Assembly: GCA_965197555.1 (NCBI GenBank)
Contig: OZ240213.1
Coordinates: 868,001-932,000, forward strand
DNA: 64,000 bases
Reading direction: 5' to 3'
Source: G965197555 sp965197555
GTDB lineage: Bacteria; Chloroflexota; Dehalococcoidia; Lucifugimonadales; UBA3495
Within the stretch, counting starts at the first letter, position 1, and each line of letters begins with the position of its first letter. Below, in pieces: positions 8,874-17,136 of this stretch. Below the pieces are notes generated by a model. That model worked only from the letters and a program-made list of their open reading frames with translations. It had not been told where the DNA came from and did not search any database. Both the position numbers and the translations under genes were made by a program.

Positions 8874-10256
8874 ATGGCTACACCAACGATCAAGATCGAC
8901 GGCGCCAGGTTCTTGATCACCATGGACCCTGAGAGGAGGATCATCCAGGACGGGTCGATCTTGATTGAGGGCCAGCGTATTCTGCAAGTCGGCAAGGCTG
9001 CGGAATTGGCCGATGCGACGGCAGACCGGGTCATCGATGCCAAGGAAATGGTGATCACTCCCGGGTTCTGCAACGGCCATATGCACATCAGCTACGCCCA
9101 TGCCACCCGGGGTATCTTTCCGGACAACCTGGAGCCGGGTGATTACTTGGCTAATGTGTTCAAGCTGCAGTCGGCTATGACCGAAGAAGAAGAGTATCTA
9201 ACTTCGCTTCTTGGGATCACTGAGCTGCTGAAGTACGGTACCACTTGCTTTCTGGACCCGGGGAGCACCAAGTACCTGGAATCTTGTATGCGGGCTTACC
9301 AGCAAGCGGGTTGCCGCATCGTAGTTGGTAGTCAGGTGGTCGATATGCCGAACCCTCTGAACCTGCCGGTGTACTCCGTACCGGATGCTGTGTCCGTTAT
9401 GGAGGATACCATCAACGCCTACGACGGCAGGCTCGACGGAAGAGTCCGCGCTTGGGCCATGCCCTTCGATGCTATGTATTGCAGCCGGGACCTGCTGGTC
9501 GCCGCCAAGGGGATTGCTGACGCTCACCACACGGGTATGACGCTGCACCAGACCAATAGTCCCGGTGCTGTGCAAGCGCATCTTAATAATTACGGCAAGC
9601 GTCCGGTGGAATACTTGGAAGATATCGGCGTGCTGGGTCCCAACCTCCTCCTATCCCATGTCGTGGGCCTGGATGATGCCGAGGTGGGGTGTGTGGCACG
9701 GAGCGGCGCTAAAGCTGTGGTCTGCCCCACGGCAGCTTTGAAGATGGGCGCCGGCATCACTTCCAGAGGTATGCTGCCGGAGATGCTGGAGCAAGGTGTC
9801 TGCGTTGGCTTGGGCACCGATGCCGGCAACAACTCCAATTTGATCGAAACGCTGCGATCGATGTACCTGGTCACAGTGGTCTTCAAAGACGCGCGGCAGA
9901 CCACCGATGTAATCCCGGCGGAGACCGCCCTGGAGATGGCTACCATCCAAGGGGCCCGAGCCCTGGGCATGGGCGACGAAATCGGGTCGTTGGAAGCCGG
10001 GAAGAAAGCTGACTTGGTGCTCTTTGACACCCGGAGGCCCGAGTGGAGAACGATATTCAATCCGGTTAACAACCTGGTATACAACGCTGATGGTCGCAGC
10101 GTCCACACAGTGATTGTCGATGGGAAGGTCGTGGTTGAAAACCACCAGCCGGTGTTCGTGGACGAATGGGGGCTAATCCAACAAGTCCAGGAGATCGGGC
10201 GGGACATGATGGCCCGGACGGGCATTTCCTATCCCCAGCGCTGGCCGATTGTCTGA
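8874..10256 (+). CDS. Amidohydrolase, TrzN/AtzA/SsnA-like
   Basis: A metal-dependent amidohydrolase or deaminase/chlorohydrolase subgroup protein of 460 residues. The HMHISYAH metal pair is near residue 68, a third His is in GMTLHQTNSPG, another in LLLSHVVGLDD, and the catalytic Asp is in VGLGTDAGNNSN. The N-terminal small domain ends in VITPGFCNGHMH and the C-terminal one has GSLEAGKKADLVLFD. Family members deaminate or dechlorinate triazines, adenosine or guanine analogues; the substrate here is unknown. GGGGCAGAGG precedes the ATG. It is the first gene of a three-gene operon with roughly 20-nt gaps. Confidence 0.88.
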   Translation: MATPTIKIDGARFLITMDPERRIIQDGSILIEGQRILQVGKAAELADATADRVIDAKEMVITPGFCNGHMHISYAHATRGIFPDNLEPGDYLANVFKLQSAMTEEEEYLTSLLGITELLKYGTTCFLDPGSTKYLESCMRAYQQAGCRIVVGSQVVDMPNPLNLPVYSVPDAVSVMEDTINAYDGRLDGRVRAWAMPFDAMYCSRDLLVAAKGIADAHHTGMTLHQTNSPGAVQAHLNNYGKRPVEYLEDIGVLGPNLLLSHVVGLDDAEVGCVARSGAKAVVCPTAALKMGAGITSRGMLPEMLEQGVCVGLGTDAGNNSNLIETLRSMYLVTVVFKDARQTTDVIPAETALEMATIQGARALGMGDEIGSLEAGKKADLVLFDTRRPEWRTIFNPVNNLVYNADGRSVHTVIVDGKVVVENHQPVFVDEWGLIQQVQEIGRDMMARTGISYPQRWPIV

Positions 10257-10275
10257 CCAAGCCAGAGGAGCCATA

Positions 10276-11262
10276 ATGGTGCAGAAAGTTAGGTTTGGCC
10301 TTACCTTATCCAATCGAGGTGTACTGCTCGGGTTGACCGAGCCTGAAGAGATTCTTCAAATGGCCGAGTTGGCTGAGGCGTCGGGCGCCTTCGAGCATGT
10401 CTGGGTCGGCGACTCCATCATGGCCAAGCCGCGGATGGAATCAATAACTTTGATGGCCGGCATCGCGGCCCGTACCAAACGGATCAGGATAGGCGTGGCC
10501 TGCATGGCCAGCTTTCCTTCTCGGAACCCCATCATCCTCGCCTATCAGTGGGCCAGCCTCGACGCTCTGTCCAACGGTCGCATGATACTGGCGGCTTGCA
10601 TGGGTGGTAGCTTGGACCAGCAGGAGCACCGCACCGAATATACCAACATGGGTATCAAAGCCTCTGACCGCGCCCAGAGAATGGAGGAGAACATAGAGAT
10701 CCTTCGGCAGCTATTTGCGGAGGACCGTGTGACCTTCCATGGGCAGTTCCACCAGCTAGAAGGCGCGTTTATCGAACCCAAGCCGGTCCAAGAGCATCCA
10801 CCTATCTGGGTGACCAGCAACCCAGGGCTGAGCACCGGTAAACCCCATATCATTGAACGCTCCCTGCGCCGTGTGGCACGGCTAGGCGACGGCTGGATGA
10901 CCACCGCAAACCCGGCGCCCGAGTTTGCCGAGCTTCGCAGAAGGGTGTTTGAATATGCGGGCGACTACCACCGTAGCTTTGATGAGCTGCCCTGCTGCTT
11001 GTATTACAACATCAACATCAATGAGGACCGGGAAGCCGCCTATCAAGAGTCGAAGCAATACCTGGACCAGTATTATTCTTTGGATTACAAGCGGGAGACC
11101 ATTGAGAACTGGGTGGCGTTGGGGTCGCCCGAAGCATGCGTAACCCAGCTACAGGGCTTCGTAGATGCCGGTGCCACGGACATCCTCCTGCGATTTCCTT
11201 CCTGGGACCAGCGCGCCCAGTTTAGAAGGTGCGTGGAAGAGGTCCTACCCCAATTCTTGTAA
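10276..11262 (+). CDS. Luciferase-like (LLM class) monooxygenase
   Basis: A second luciferase-fold oxidoreductase, 328 residues from the ATG at 10276. This start is chosen because GAGGAG lies 5-10 nt upstream; the frame is open from 10249, inside the previous gene. Visible are EHVWVGDSIMAKP, TKRIRIGVACMASFPSRNP, FHQLEGAFIEPKPVQEHPPIWV and LGDGWMTTANPAPEFAEL. The last is typical of the F420/FMN-dependent branch that lacks the LuxA EHHF motif. It begins 19 nt after the amidohydrolase stop, suggesting consecutive steps: an oxidation and an amide or ester cleavage of the same compound. Confidence 0.87.
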   Translation: MVQKVRFGLTLSNRGVLLGLTEPEEILQMAELAEASGAFEHVWVGDSIMAKPRMESITLMAGIAARTKRIRIGVACMASFPSRNPIILAYQWASLDALSNGRMILAACMGGSLDQQEHRTEYTNMGIKASDRAQRMEENIEILRQLFAEDRVTFHGQFHQLEGAFIEPKPVQEHPPIWVTSNPGLSTGKPHIIERSLRRVARLGDGWMTTANPAPEFAELRRRVFEYAGDYHRSFDELPCCLYYNININEDREAAYQESKQYLDQYYSLDYKRETIENWVALGSPEACVTQLQGFVDAGATDILLRFPSWDQRAQFRRCVEEVLPQFL

Positions 11263-11281
11263 GAGCCACAGGAGGGAGCCG

Positions 11282-11995
11282 TTGACCAACTTTGTCTTCA
11301 TTCATGGGCCAGGCGCCGGAGGATGCTCGGAGGGTTTTTATCATCAGCTAAGGCGTTTCCCCGGCAGTGTGGCCCCGGACCTGCCGGGACACCTGTCCGG
11401 AGAACCCTGCGCCAACGTCAAGGAATACACCGATTGGCTGCGGGGTTGGCTGCAGGACCAGGATAAGCGCCAAGACCTGTTTTTGTGTGGGTTCACCCTG
11501 GGGGCCTGCATCGCTCTGCAATACGCCTTGGACTATCCGGAGGAAGTCAAGGCATTGGCTCTCATGACAGTGGCCATGCGGCCCAAGGAACGGCGGCGCG
11601 GCACTTACGAGATGCGGCTGAGAGCGGCCAAGGAACCGGACGCCCTGGATAAGTGGCTGGATACCATGCGGCACATGATGAAATTCGTGGAGCCGGAAAT
11701 GAGGGGCCAGCTAATGCAGCGCCACGCTGAGGTGGGGCCCATCTCCCAGTATCATGACCTAGTGGTCATCGACGAGTTCGATGTGCGGGACCGCATCGCG
11801 TCGCTGAAGCCACCATTGCTCTTGATTCGGGGAGTGGATGACCCGGGATCGCCTCCTGAGTACGAGCGAGAGATCCACAAAGCAGTGCGCGGGTCGCGTT
11901 ACCTGAAGCTGAAAAGGGCGGGCCACTTCCCCATGGTGGAACGGCCGGAAGAGGTCAACCGGGCCATTGAGGAGTTCTTAAGAAAGTTGGACTAG
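11282..11995 (+). CDS. Alpha/beta-fold hydrolase with a Thr at the nucleophile elbow
   Basis: A 237-residue alpha/beta hydrolase, third gene of the 8874 operon. The start is a TTG at 11282 preceded by an excellent GGAGGGAG site; similarity begins there with TNFVFIHGPGAGG (oxyanion HG). The acid (RGVDDPGSPP) and catalytic His (RAGHFPMVERP) are present, but the nucleophile elbow reads LCGFTLGACIAL, with Thr where the usual G-x-S-x-G has Ser. It may be a Thr-nucleophile variant, a non-hydrolytic lyase-like member, or inactive. The gene ends 70 nt before a strong hairpin. Confidence 0.8.
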   Translation: MTNFVFIHGPGAGGCSEGFYHQLRRFPGSVAPDLPGHLSGEPCANVKEYTDWLRGWLQDQDKRQDLFLCGFTLGACIALQYALDYPEEVKALALMTVAMRPKERRRGTYEMRLRAAKEPDALDKWLDTMRHMMKFVEPEMRGQLMQRHAEVGPISQYHDLVVIDEFDVRDRIASLKPPLLLIRGVDDPGSPPEYEREIHKAVRGSRYLKLKRAGHFPMVERPEEVNRAIEEFLRKLD

Positions 11996-12065
11996 GTAAG
12001 GCTGTTCCCCGTCGCGCCGAGCCCAAGTCCCAGGGGGTTGAGTGCACTCAAAACCTAACCAAAAA

Positions 12066-12104
12066 AGCAAGGGGCACCCCGATGGTATCGGGGCGCCCCT
12101 TGCT
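12066..12104 (-). terminator. Rho-independent terminator
   Basis: A long hairpin (AGCAAGGGGC paired with GCCCCTTGCT, and CCCCGAT paired with ATCGGGG, loop GGT, one internal mismatch). On the minus strand it is followed by TTTTTT, so it fits termination of the NHL gene that ends at 12121. The stem may also stop the plus-strand operon ending at 11995. Confidence 0.85.
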
Positions 12105-12120
12105 CTAGAACTCACCAGGC

Positions 12121-13119
12121 TCAGAGGTTCAACGAGTGTTCCTCGTAGTCCTTCAGTTTGTCGTAGACTTGGAGTCGACTGCGAGAAGACTCCAGCACGA
12201 TGACGCGGTTGTCAGCGTCCACGTTCACTGCTACCGGGCGGTTGAACCGCCACTCTTCTTCCAAGTTGACCCGCCGACGGGCTTTGACAATGTCTGGATT
12301 GGCGTCAATGTAGGTCTGGGCCCAGGGTGAAGGCCGCTGGGCGTCACCGACCAAGGTCAAGATGAAACTCCCGTCAGGAGCGTAGACTTGGACCTGGTGA
12401 TTGCCCCAATCGGTCACGTAGACATCACCATCCGAGTCCACTGCTACGCCGGAAGGCCCGCGGAGACTGCCCACTCCGGTCTTGGTGCCCTCGAACTTTA
12501 CCAACGGCTTGCCATCCGGGGAGAATTTCTGCACCCGGTTGTTTTTCCAGTCGGCGACGTAAACGTTGTTCTCACCGTCCAAGCAAATACCCCAGGGCAT
12601 ATCGAGGTCGCCGTCACCGTCGCCCTGCTGTCCCCAACTGCTAAGGAACTTCCCATCCTTGGTAAACTTTTGGACTCGGTGATTCATGCTGTCCACGACG
12701 TGGAGGTTCCCTTCGGAGTCGAAAGCGATTCCGGAGGGACCGTTGAGCTCCCCGTCACCGCTGCCGGTGTGGCCCCAGGTTGAGAGAATAGTGCCGTCGG
12801 TATCAAAAACGGATACCCGGTTGAGGTACTCGTCAGAGACATACACTCGCTCATCCTGGTCCAGGTCAATGGAGCGCGGCCAAACGAACTGGCCATCGCC
12901 GGCACCATAGCCCCCGAATTGGCCCAGGAACTCATGGTCCATGGTCAGCGTGGAGATGCGTTGGCCCAACTCCTCGGTGCCGCGGCAAACGACTTGCATC
13001 TTCCCTTTTGACCCCAGAGCGAAATCTTGGGGTATCGCTAACCCCTGGCCGGACGCAGCAAACATACCAATGCAATAGCTGTAGTCGAACACCCTACCGG
13101 CTGCCACCGTCGTAAGCAT
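12121..13119 (-). CDS. NHL-repeat beta-propeller protein
   Basis: A 332-residue protein with at least five NHL blades, seen as repeats of the form G-x-L-x-x-P-x-G-I-A-x-D followed by VYVxDxxNxRVxxF (for example SGIAFDSEGNLHVVDSMNHRVQKF). The N-terminal 40 residues are unlike the blades and there is no signal peptide, so it is probably cytoplasmic or leaderless. NHL propellers bind proteins, RNA or small ligands, or form lactonase-like enzymes; the spacing between blades here gives no catalytic signature. It stands alone between convergent and divergent neighbours and has its own terminator. Confidence 0.82.
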   Translation of the reverse strand: MLTTVAAGRVFDYSYCIGMFAASGQGLAIPQDFALGSKGKMQVVCRGTEELGQRISTLTMDHEFLGQFGGYGAGDGQFVWPRSIDLDQDERVYVSDEYLNRVSVFDTDGTILSTWGHTGSGDGELNGPSGIAFDSEGNLHVVDSMNHRVQKFTKDGKFLSSWGQQGDGDGDLDMPWGICLDGENNVYVADWKNNRVQKFSPDGKPLVKFEGTKTGVGSLRGPSGVAVDSDGDVYVTDWGNHQVQVYAPDGSFILTLVGDAQRPSPWAQTYIDANPDIVKARRRVNLEEEWRFNRPVAVNVDADNRVIVLESSRSRLQVYDKLKDYEEHSLNL

Positions 13120-13224
13120 GGTCAGCTCCTAATTAGTCATAGATTACCAGCAGTCAGACTCCAGTTAAGAGTCCGTGGCCGAAACCTGACTGTTGGCGCC
13201 TGTTCTGGGTTGTTTAATATGGGC

Positions 13225-14361
13225 TTATACGAAATCTAGCTGCTCGAACTGGCCGCCGACGATGGGTACTGGGTCCAGGCCAAGCCACCGGTCTACGACG
13301 GTGGAGTAGAAGCCCCGGAAGTCGTAGTTTGGCGCCAAGTCCCCCTGGCTCAGGTCTTCCGGATTGAGGGATGGATATGTACCGTACATGCCACCCTTCA
13401 CCCGGTCGCCGATGACGAAGGCCACTCCGCCAGCTCCGTGGTCGGTGCCGGTGCCGTTATCCTTGACCCTTCTACCGAACTCGGTGAAGAGCATCATGAC
13501 CACGTTGTCCCCAGCGTCATGCTCCTTCAAGTCATCGAAGAAGTCGCTGACAGCTCCCGACACATCAGTCCACAGCTTGGTGTGCATTGGAGGTTGGTTG
13601 AAGTGAGTGTCAAAGGGGCCGTGCTGGGTGTAGAACAGTTGAGTCCCCAAGTCGGCCAAGTGTACTCGCGCCACATCCCTTAAGGACTTGGCGATGGGGT
13701 TGTCAGCATACTCCACATTTGAAGAGTACTTCTCGGGGGCCGACTTGATGATATCAGCGCCTTTCAGCGCGTCACGGCCGGTCTGTCCCAAGTAATCCAT
13801 CGTTGGCCCCGTACCGATGGCTGGAGAGTACATGCGAGCGAAACGCTCTAGCATCTGAGTCCTGTCGTGCTCGCCAGCGATTCCAGGCACACTCGACAAC
13901 ACACCGTAAGACTCGAGGTTGGACACCGAGGTGACCGGGACACCACGCAAAGCCAAGGCCCTGGGCAATCCCTGTCCAAAGTTCACGCCCTTTAAGACAT
14001 TCTCTCCACTGGGGTCTAGGTCGCGGATGATTTTGCCGGCCCACCCTTCGGTCCCCACGATATCCGGCTCACAGGTGTGCCAAATATCCATGGCGCGGAA
14101 ATGGGACCGGGGAGAGTTTTCAAAGCCGATACCATGGATGATGGCCATCCTGCCGTCATCGAACATCTCTTTCAAGGGCTCCATATTGGGTCTAAAGGCC
14201 AGTTCGTCATTTATGGGCAGCATTTCGTCCTGAGGAATACTGACCTTTGGCCGGTTGTCCCAATAATGTCCGTTGGTGTATGGGATTACTGTGTTGAGAT
14301 AATCATTGGCTCCGGTAAGTTGCAAGATCACCAGAACCGGGTCTTTCTTCGTTGATGCCAT
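13225..14361 (-). CDS. DUF1501 domain protein
   Basis: A 378-residue DUF1501 protein, a family related in fold to sulfatases/alkaline phosphatases and found next to DUF1800. Recognisable blocks are VLVILQLTGANDYLNTVIPY at the N-terminus, AIIHGIGFENSPRSHFRAMDIW, and FTEFGRRVKDNGTGTDHGAGG near the C-terminus. The start at 14361 (MASTKK) has AGGAGG upstream. The frame is open to 14436 but that would overlap the DUF1800 gene. Members often carry a Tat signal; none is evident here. It lies 43 bp after the DUF1800 stop, forming an operon. The biochemical role is unknown. Confidence 0.88.
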   Translation of the reverse strand: MASTKKDPVLVILQLTGANDYLNTVIPYTNGHYWDNRPKVSIPQDEMLPINDELAFRPNMEPLKEMFDDGRMAIIHGIGFENSPRSHFRAMDIWHTCEPDIVGTEGWAGKIIRDLDPSGENVLKGVNFGQGLPRALALRGVPVTSVSNLESYGVLSSVPGIAGEHDRTQMLERFARMYSPAIGTGPTMDYLGQTGRDALKGADIIKSAPEKYSSNVEYADNPIAKSLRDVARVHLADLGTQLFYTQHGPFDTHFNQPPMHTKLWTDVSGAVSDFFDDLKEHDAGDNVVMMLFTEFGRRVKDNGTGTDHGAGGVAFVIGDRVKGGMYGTYPSLNPEDLSQGDLAPNYDFRGFYSTVVDRWLGLDPVPIVGGQFEQLDFV

Positions 14362-14404
14362 TCGTGGTCCTCCTATTGTAGTGAGATTAGATCGGCCGTT
14401 TCCC

Positions 14405-15808
14405 CTAGGCGAACTGGTAGTCTCTTGAAGCAGCAATCAGAGCTAGAACTATGCCGACTCTTCTCTCTGAGCTCTCAATTTCTTGTGGGGTATCCCAAAC
14501 GAGGTCTCCGCCCTCTTTCGCCTGGGTCAGCAACTCATCGTAAGTCATCTCGCTGACGTCCAAAGGACCTATGGCATCGAGGCAGCCATTGACAAAGTCC
14601 ACCGGCGAAAGAGTGCCCTGGGACTTTAGCTGGCTGATAACGGACTGGACGCCGGGAAGGGAGGTGTCACCCAAGACACCCGCAGCGAAATTCACTCGCC
14701 GCACCAAGGCACCTCCGTCGATCCACTCGGAGCCGGTGTGCCAGCTCTCGACACTGGGAGGATTGAGCAGCTCCTGTCCCTGATAAGTGCACTCGAACCC
14801 CAGCTTGTCGAAACCGGGCCGAGGGCCGTCGTGGCTGCCGGCCATACGCACGGTGCCGACCACTAACTCCGCTGGGCTCTTCACTCGGGCGAACCTGGCG
14901 TTCTTGAAGAAATCCGAGTTGAACAGGACCCGCAGAATAGACCGGATGTCGCCATTGGTCTCTATGTAGGTGTCCACCAATGTTTGAACGGCTTCCGGGT
15001 CCCGAGGCGGCGTTATGTTCCAACTGGGCACTTGGGGTTCGTCAGCAACGAAGAAGTTGTAAAGGTGACGGGCCAAGAACCTGGGGGAAGCCGGCTGGTC
15101 GACGATGATACCGATAATGTCATCGCCGTTGAAATTCCCGGTATGGCCCAGGAAGGTCTTTTCCCCTTCATCATGGTCCTCTGGCCTGAACTCGAAGTTC
15201 CAGTGGAAGCGGCCCAAGGGGTTACGCGGAATCTTGGAACCGATGGTCCAGCCTGTGAAGGCACGGGATGCTTCTTTGATGTCGTCCTCGGAGTAGTTGC
15301 CGACACCCAAGGAAAACAGCTCCATCAGCTCGCGTCCCCAGTTTTCGTTGATCGCTCCCATGTGGTTGCCGTTGTTGTCCAGCCAGTAGATCATGGCTGG
15401 GTCTTTGGCCAACTCCACCAGCAGGTCCCGGAAGCTGCCCAGACCGTACTTGCGGAACATTATTATCTGCTGGGTAAGCTCGGGCGGGTTGTCTACCTTG
15501 GAGCTACCGGTGGCAAACAATTGATGCCAGAAAAGGGCTATCTTCTCTTCCAGCGGCCGCTTGGTGTTGATCATACGGTAGATCCAATCGGCCTGGTTTA
15601 TGAATACCGCCCCCGCTGCTTCGTAGCCGGGGAAGTACCGGTACAGGAGCTCCTCTTCTATTTCGGGCTGCTCCTCTGGATGGAGCAATTCCTCCACCGT
15701 GGCCTCGTATCCCTTGGCCACTCGGGCTTCCAACTCCGCCCGGGTCGCCCCGAAGCCAGCTCTCCGCATCAGGTGGGCCATAAGTGCCATTTCGTCTCGG
15801 TTGGGCAT
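14405..15808 (-). CDS. DUF1800 domain protein
   Basis: A 467-residue DUF1800 protein. The N-terminus MALMAHLMRRAGFGATRAE is the family signature. Other hallmarks are KIALFWHQLFATGSSKV, MIYWLDNNGNHMGAINENW-type WGRELMELFSLGVGNYSEDD, and FNSDFFKNARFARVKSPAELV. AGGAGG precedes the ATG. DUF1800 and DUF1501 genes occur as pairs across Planctomycetes, Chloroflexi and Proteobacteria and are thought to act on or at the cell surface, but no reaction is established. No signal peptide is seen here. It is first in the two-gene operon. Confidence 0.88.
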   Translation of the reverse strand: MPNRDEMALMAHLMRRAGFGATRAELEARVAKGYEATVEELLHPEEQPEIEEELLYRYFPGYEAAGAVFINQADWIYRMINTKRPLEEKIALFWHQLFATGSSKVDNPPELTQQIIMFRKYGLGSFRDLLVELAKDPAMIYWLDNNGNHMGAINENWGRELMELFSLGVGNYSEDDIKEASRAFTGWTIGSKIPRNPLGRFHWNFEFRPEDHDEGEKTFLGHTGNFNGDDIIGIIVDQPASPRFLARHLYNFFVADEPQVPSWNITPPRDPEAVQTLVDTYIETNGDIRSILRVLFNSDFFKNARFARVKSPAELVVGTVRMAGSHDGPRPGFDKLGFECTYQGQELLNPPSVESWHTGSEWIDGGALVRRVNFAAGVLGDTSLPGVQSVISQLKSQGTLSPVDFVNGCLDAIGPLDVSEMTYDELLTQAKEGGDLVWDTPQEIESSERRVGIVLALIAASRDYQFA

Positions 15809-16105
15809 CCCTCTACCTCCTATTTTCCCGGCTTAGGGAACCGTTAAAAAATGGTCCCGGAAGGCGGGTTTCGATGAGTAGTTACCAGAGTTCCAGCACC
15901 GTTAACTTCAACGGCTATCCACCTGGTAGTTAACGCCATGATAGGTCTCGAATCCCCTTTGGGAACCGTTGGATTACATGCTACGTTGGGCGGCCAAGCG
16001 TGTCAAGCTTCTGTCCCGGTCTCCGGACTGCCGCCAACCATTGCGGCAATCCGGTCTGGCCCACTAAACTAGTGGCCGCGAGCAGCACAGCACAGAGGAT
16101 AGACA
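15809..16105. other. Intergenic region without a recognised feature
   Basis: About 300 bp between the DUF1800 gene and the small membrane ORF. It must hold the DUF1500/1800 operon promoter and that of the small ORF, but I see no clear promoter boxes, operator palindrome or RNA. Confidence 0.4.
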
Positions 16106-16318
16106 ATGGAGAACTTGGACTTGTCTACGAATCAAGGCCAAGCCCCGGACGATGAAGGGGGTGGCGGTTGCCTGGGGTTTCTCACCTTATTTGCTTTTGG
16201 CTGGCTGTTTTTCACCCTGATGTATTTCTTCACCGAGCGTATTCTTATGCTGCCGGAAATGGGTAAGTTGGAATTCGCCTGGCGTTTTTTCGCTGGGCCG
16301 GTCAACTTTCTACTTTGA
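16106..16318 (+). CDS. Small single-pass membrane protein
   Basis: A 70-residue protein with an acidic, Gly-rich N-terminus (DDEGGGG), one hydrophobic segment (about 23-44, LGFLTLFAFGWLFFTLMYFF) and a short second hydrophobic tail. The ATG has GAGGAT upstream. A 6-bp inverted repeat (16322-16327 / 16337-16342) follows the stop and could be a weak terminator. No family is recognised. It could be a spurious frame, although the hydrophobic profile and ribosome site favour a real small gene. Confidence 0.45.
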   Translation: MENLDLSTNQGQAPDDEGGGGCLGFLTLFAFGWLFFTLMYFFTERILMLPEMGKLEFAWRFFAGPVNFLL

Positions 16319-16409
16319 CGCCCAACGTCCATCGTCCGTTGGAGTAAATCCAAACCTAGTGGTGGTGGCCTGCCGAGGCGGCCGCTACCCCGGTGCCCAC
16401 TGGCGGCGG

Positions 16410-16775
16410 CTATACCTGGATAAACTCCACTTGAACCAAGGGGCTGCCAGCTACCCAGGCCTCCAGGTCCCGAGACCCGCCAATTTTCTGGTGAATCTTT
16501 GACATAATCTCTCTGCGTGCAGCCGCTTCCACGATAGGTGTGGCGCGGGCAGCAAGATCGGCTTGGACCTTTTGTTTAAGGTGGAAAGAGAACTCCGGAT
16601 GAGCAAGCATGTTGGAGTACCAGTCCCGGCGTCCCGGGGTGCCAGTAATGTAGAAGCGACCCTCAATGTTGTGGAACCAGATCTCTTTGCGGTGAGGCAG
16701 ACCGGAACGCCTGCCGGTGGTGGTGATGTCGATGGTACGGTCGTGTTCCAGAGCCTCGGCTATTTCGTCGTTCAT
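16410..16775 (-). CDS. Ddn-type deazaflavin (F420)-dependent nitroreductase family protein
   Basis: A split-beta-barrel flavin/deazaflavin protein of 121 residues. The family pattern is clear: TTTGRRSGLPHRKEIWF, GRFYITGTPGRRDWYSNMLAHPEFSF, followed by ATPI and an alpha-helical end. Members use F420H2 (or FMN) to reduce quinones, nitro compounds or enones. The GRRSG and WYxNxxA blocks bind the cofactor phosphate tail. It is monocistronic. Its presence alongside luciferase-like enzymes suggests the organism may make F420. Confidence 0.8.
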   Translation of the reverse strand: MNDEIAEALEHDRTIDITTTGRRSGLPHRKEIWFHNIEGRFYITGTPGRRDWYSNMLAHPEFSFHLKQKVQADLAARATPIVEAAARREIMSKIHQKIGGSRDLEAWVAGSPLVQVEFIQV

Positions 16776-16862
16776 GCTGTCCCTCTTGTTACGCTTCCGG
16801 AGGTTGAAGCTGGTCTCAACACGTAACTGTTCAGACTAAATGCGGTATCCCTTCCACTCCAT

Positions 16863-16983
16863 CGTCATTCCGGCCCCCGTATCCAGTACGGGGCGGGCTT
16901 TGAGCCGGAATCCATAGCCTTTGCAACCAGACAAGATTACATTTGCTCGACATTTCTGGATCCCCGCTTTCGCGAGGATGACG
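16863..16983. repeat. MITE-like palindromic intergenic element
   Basis: A 121-bp non-coding block bounded by CGTCAT / ATGACG. Inside lie a perfect 8-bp inverted repeat ATTCCGGC (16867-16874) / GCCGGAAT (16904-16911) enclosing CCCCGTA (16875-16881) / TACGGGG (16887-16893). The right part reads CTGGATCCCCGCTTTCGCGAGG before ATGACG. This style of GTCATTCCGGC...GCGAGGATGACG repeat is common as dispersed intergenic elements in many bacteria. Only one copy is in the window. Confidence 0.6.
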
Positions 16984-16988
16984 GACCT

Positions 16989-17026
16989 GGGGCGGGGATG
17001 GCCCTGAGGGGCGGGGATGGCCCTCA
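16989..17026. repeat. Two-copy 19-bp tandem repeat
   Basis: GGGGCGGGGATGGCCCTGA is followed at once by the same unit with one change near its end (...CCCTCA). It lies directly beside the palindromic element. No coding role is seen. Confidence 0.7.
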
Positions 17027-17136
17027 ACTCTGAATAGTTACATCATCTGCCACCGGTGTGTGTGGCTAGCTGCTGAAAGCGATTACCGGCCTGGGATTTG
17101 ATTGTCATTTGCCAGTTCAACGCCAGCGGTTCCAGC

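Noticed and set aside
14984..15847. 287-residue plus-strand frame opposite DUF1800
   Set aside because: Antisense shadow of a clear DUF1800 gene, with no ribosome site and no recognised motif.
16836..17027. 63-residue frame on the minus strand
   Set aside because: It lies wholly within the palindromic and tandem repeat elements, and its sequence is low-complexity repeat translation.
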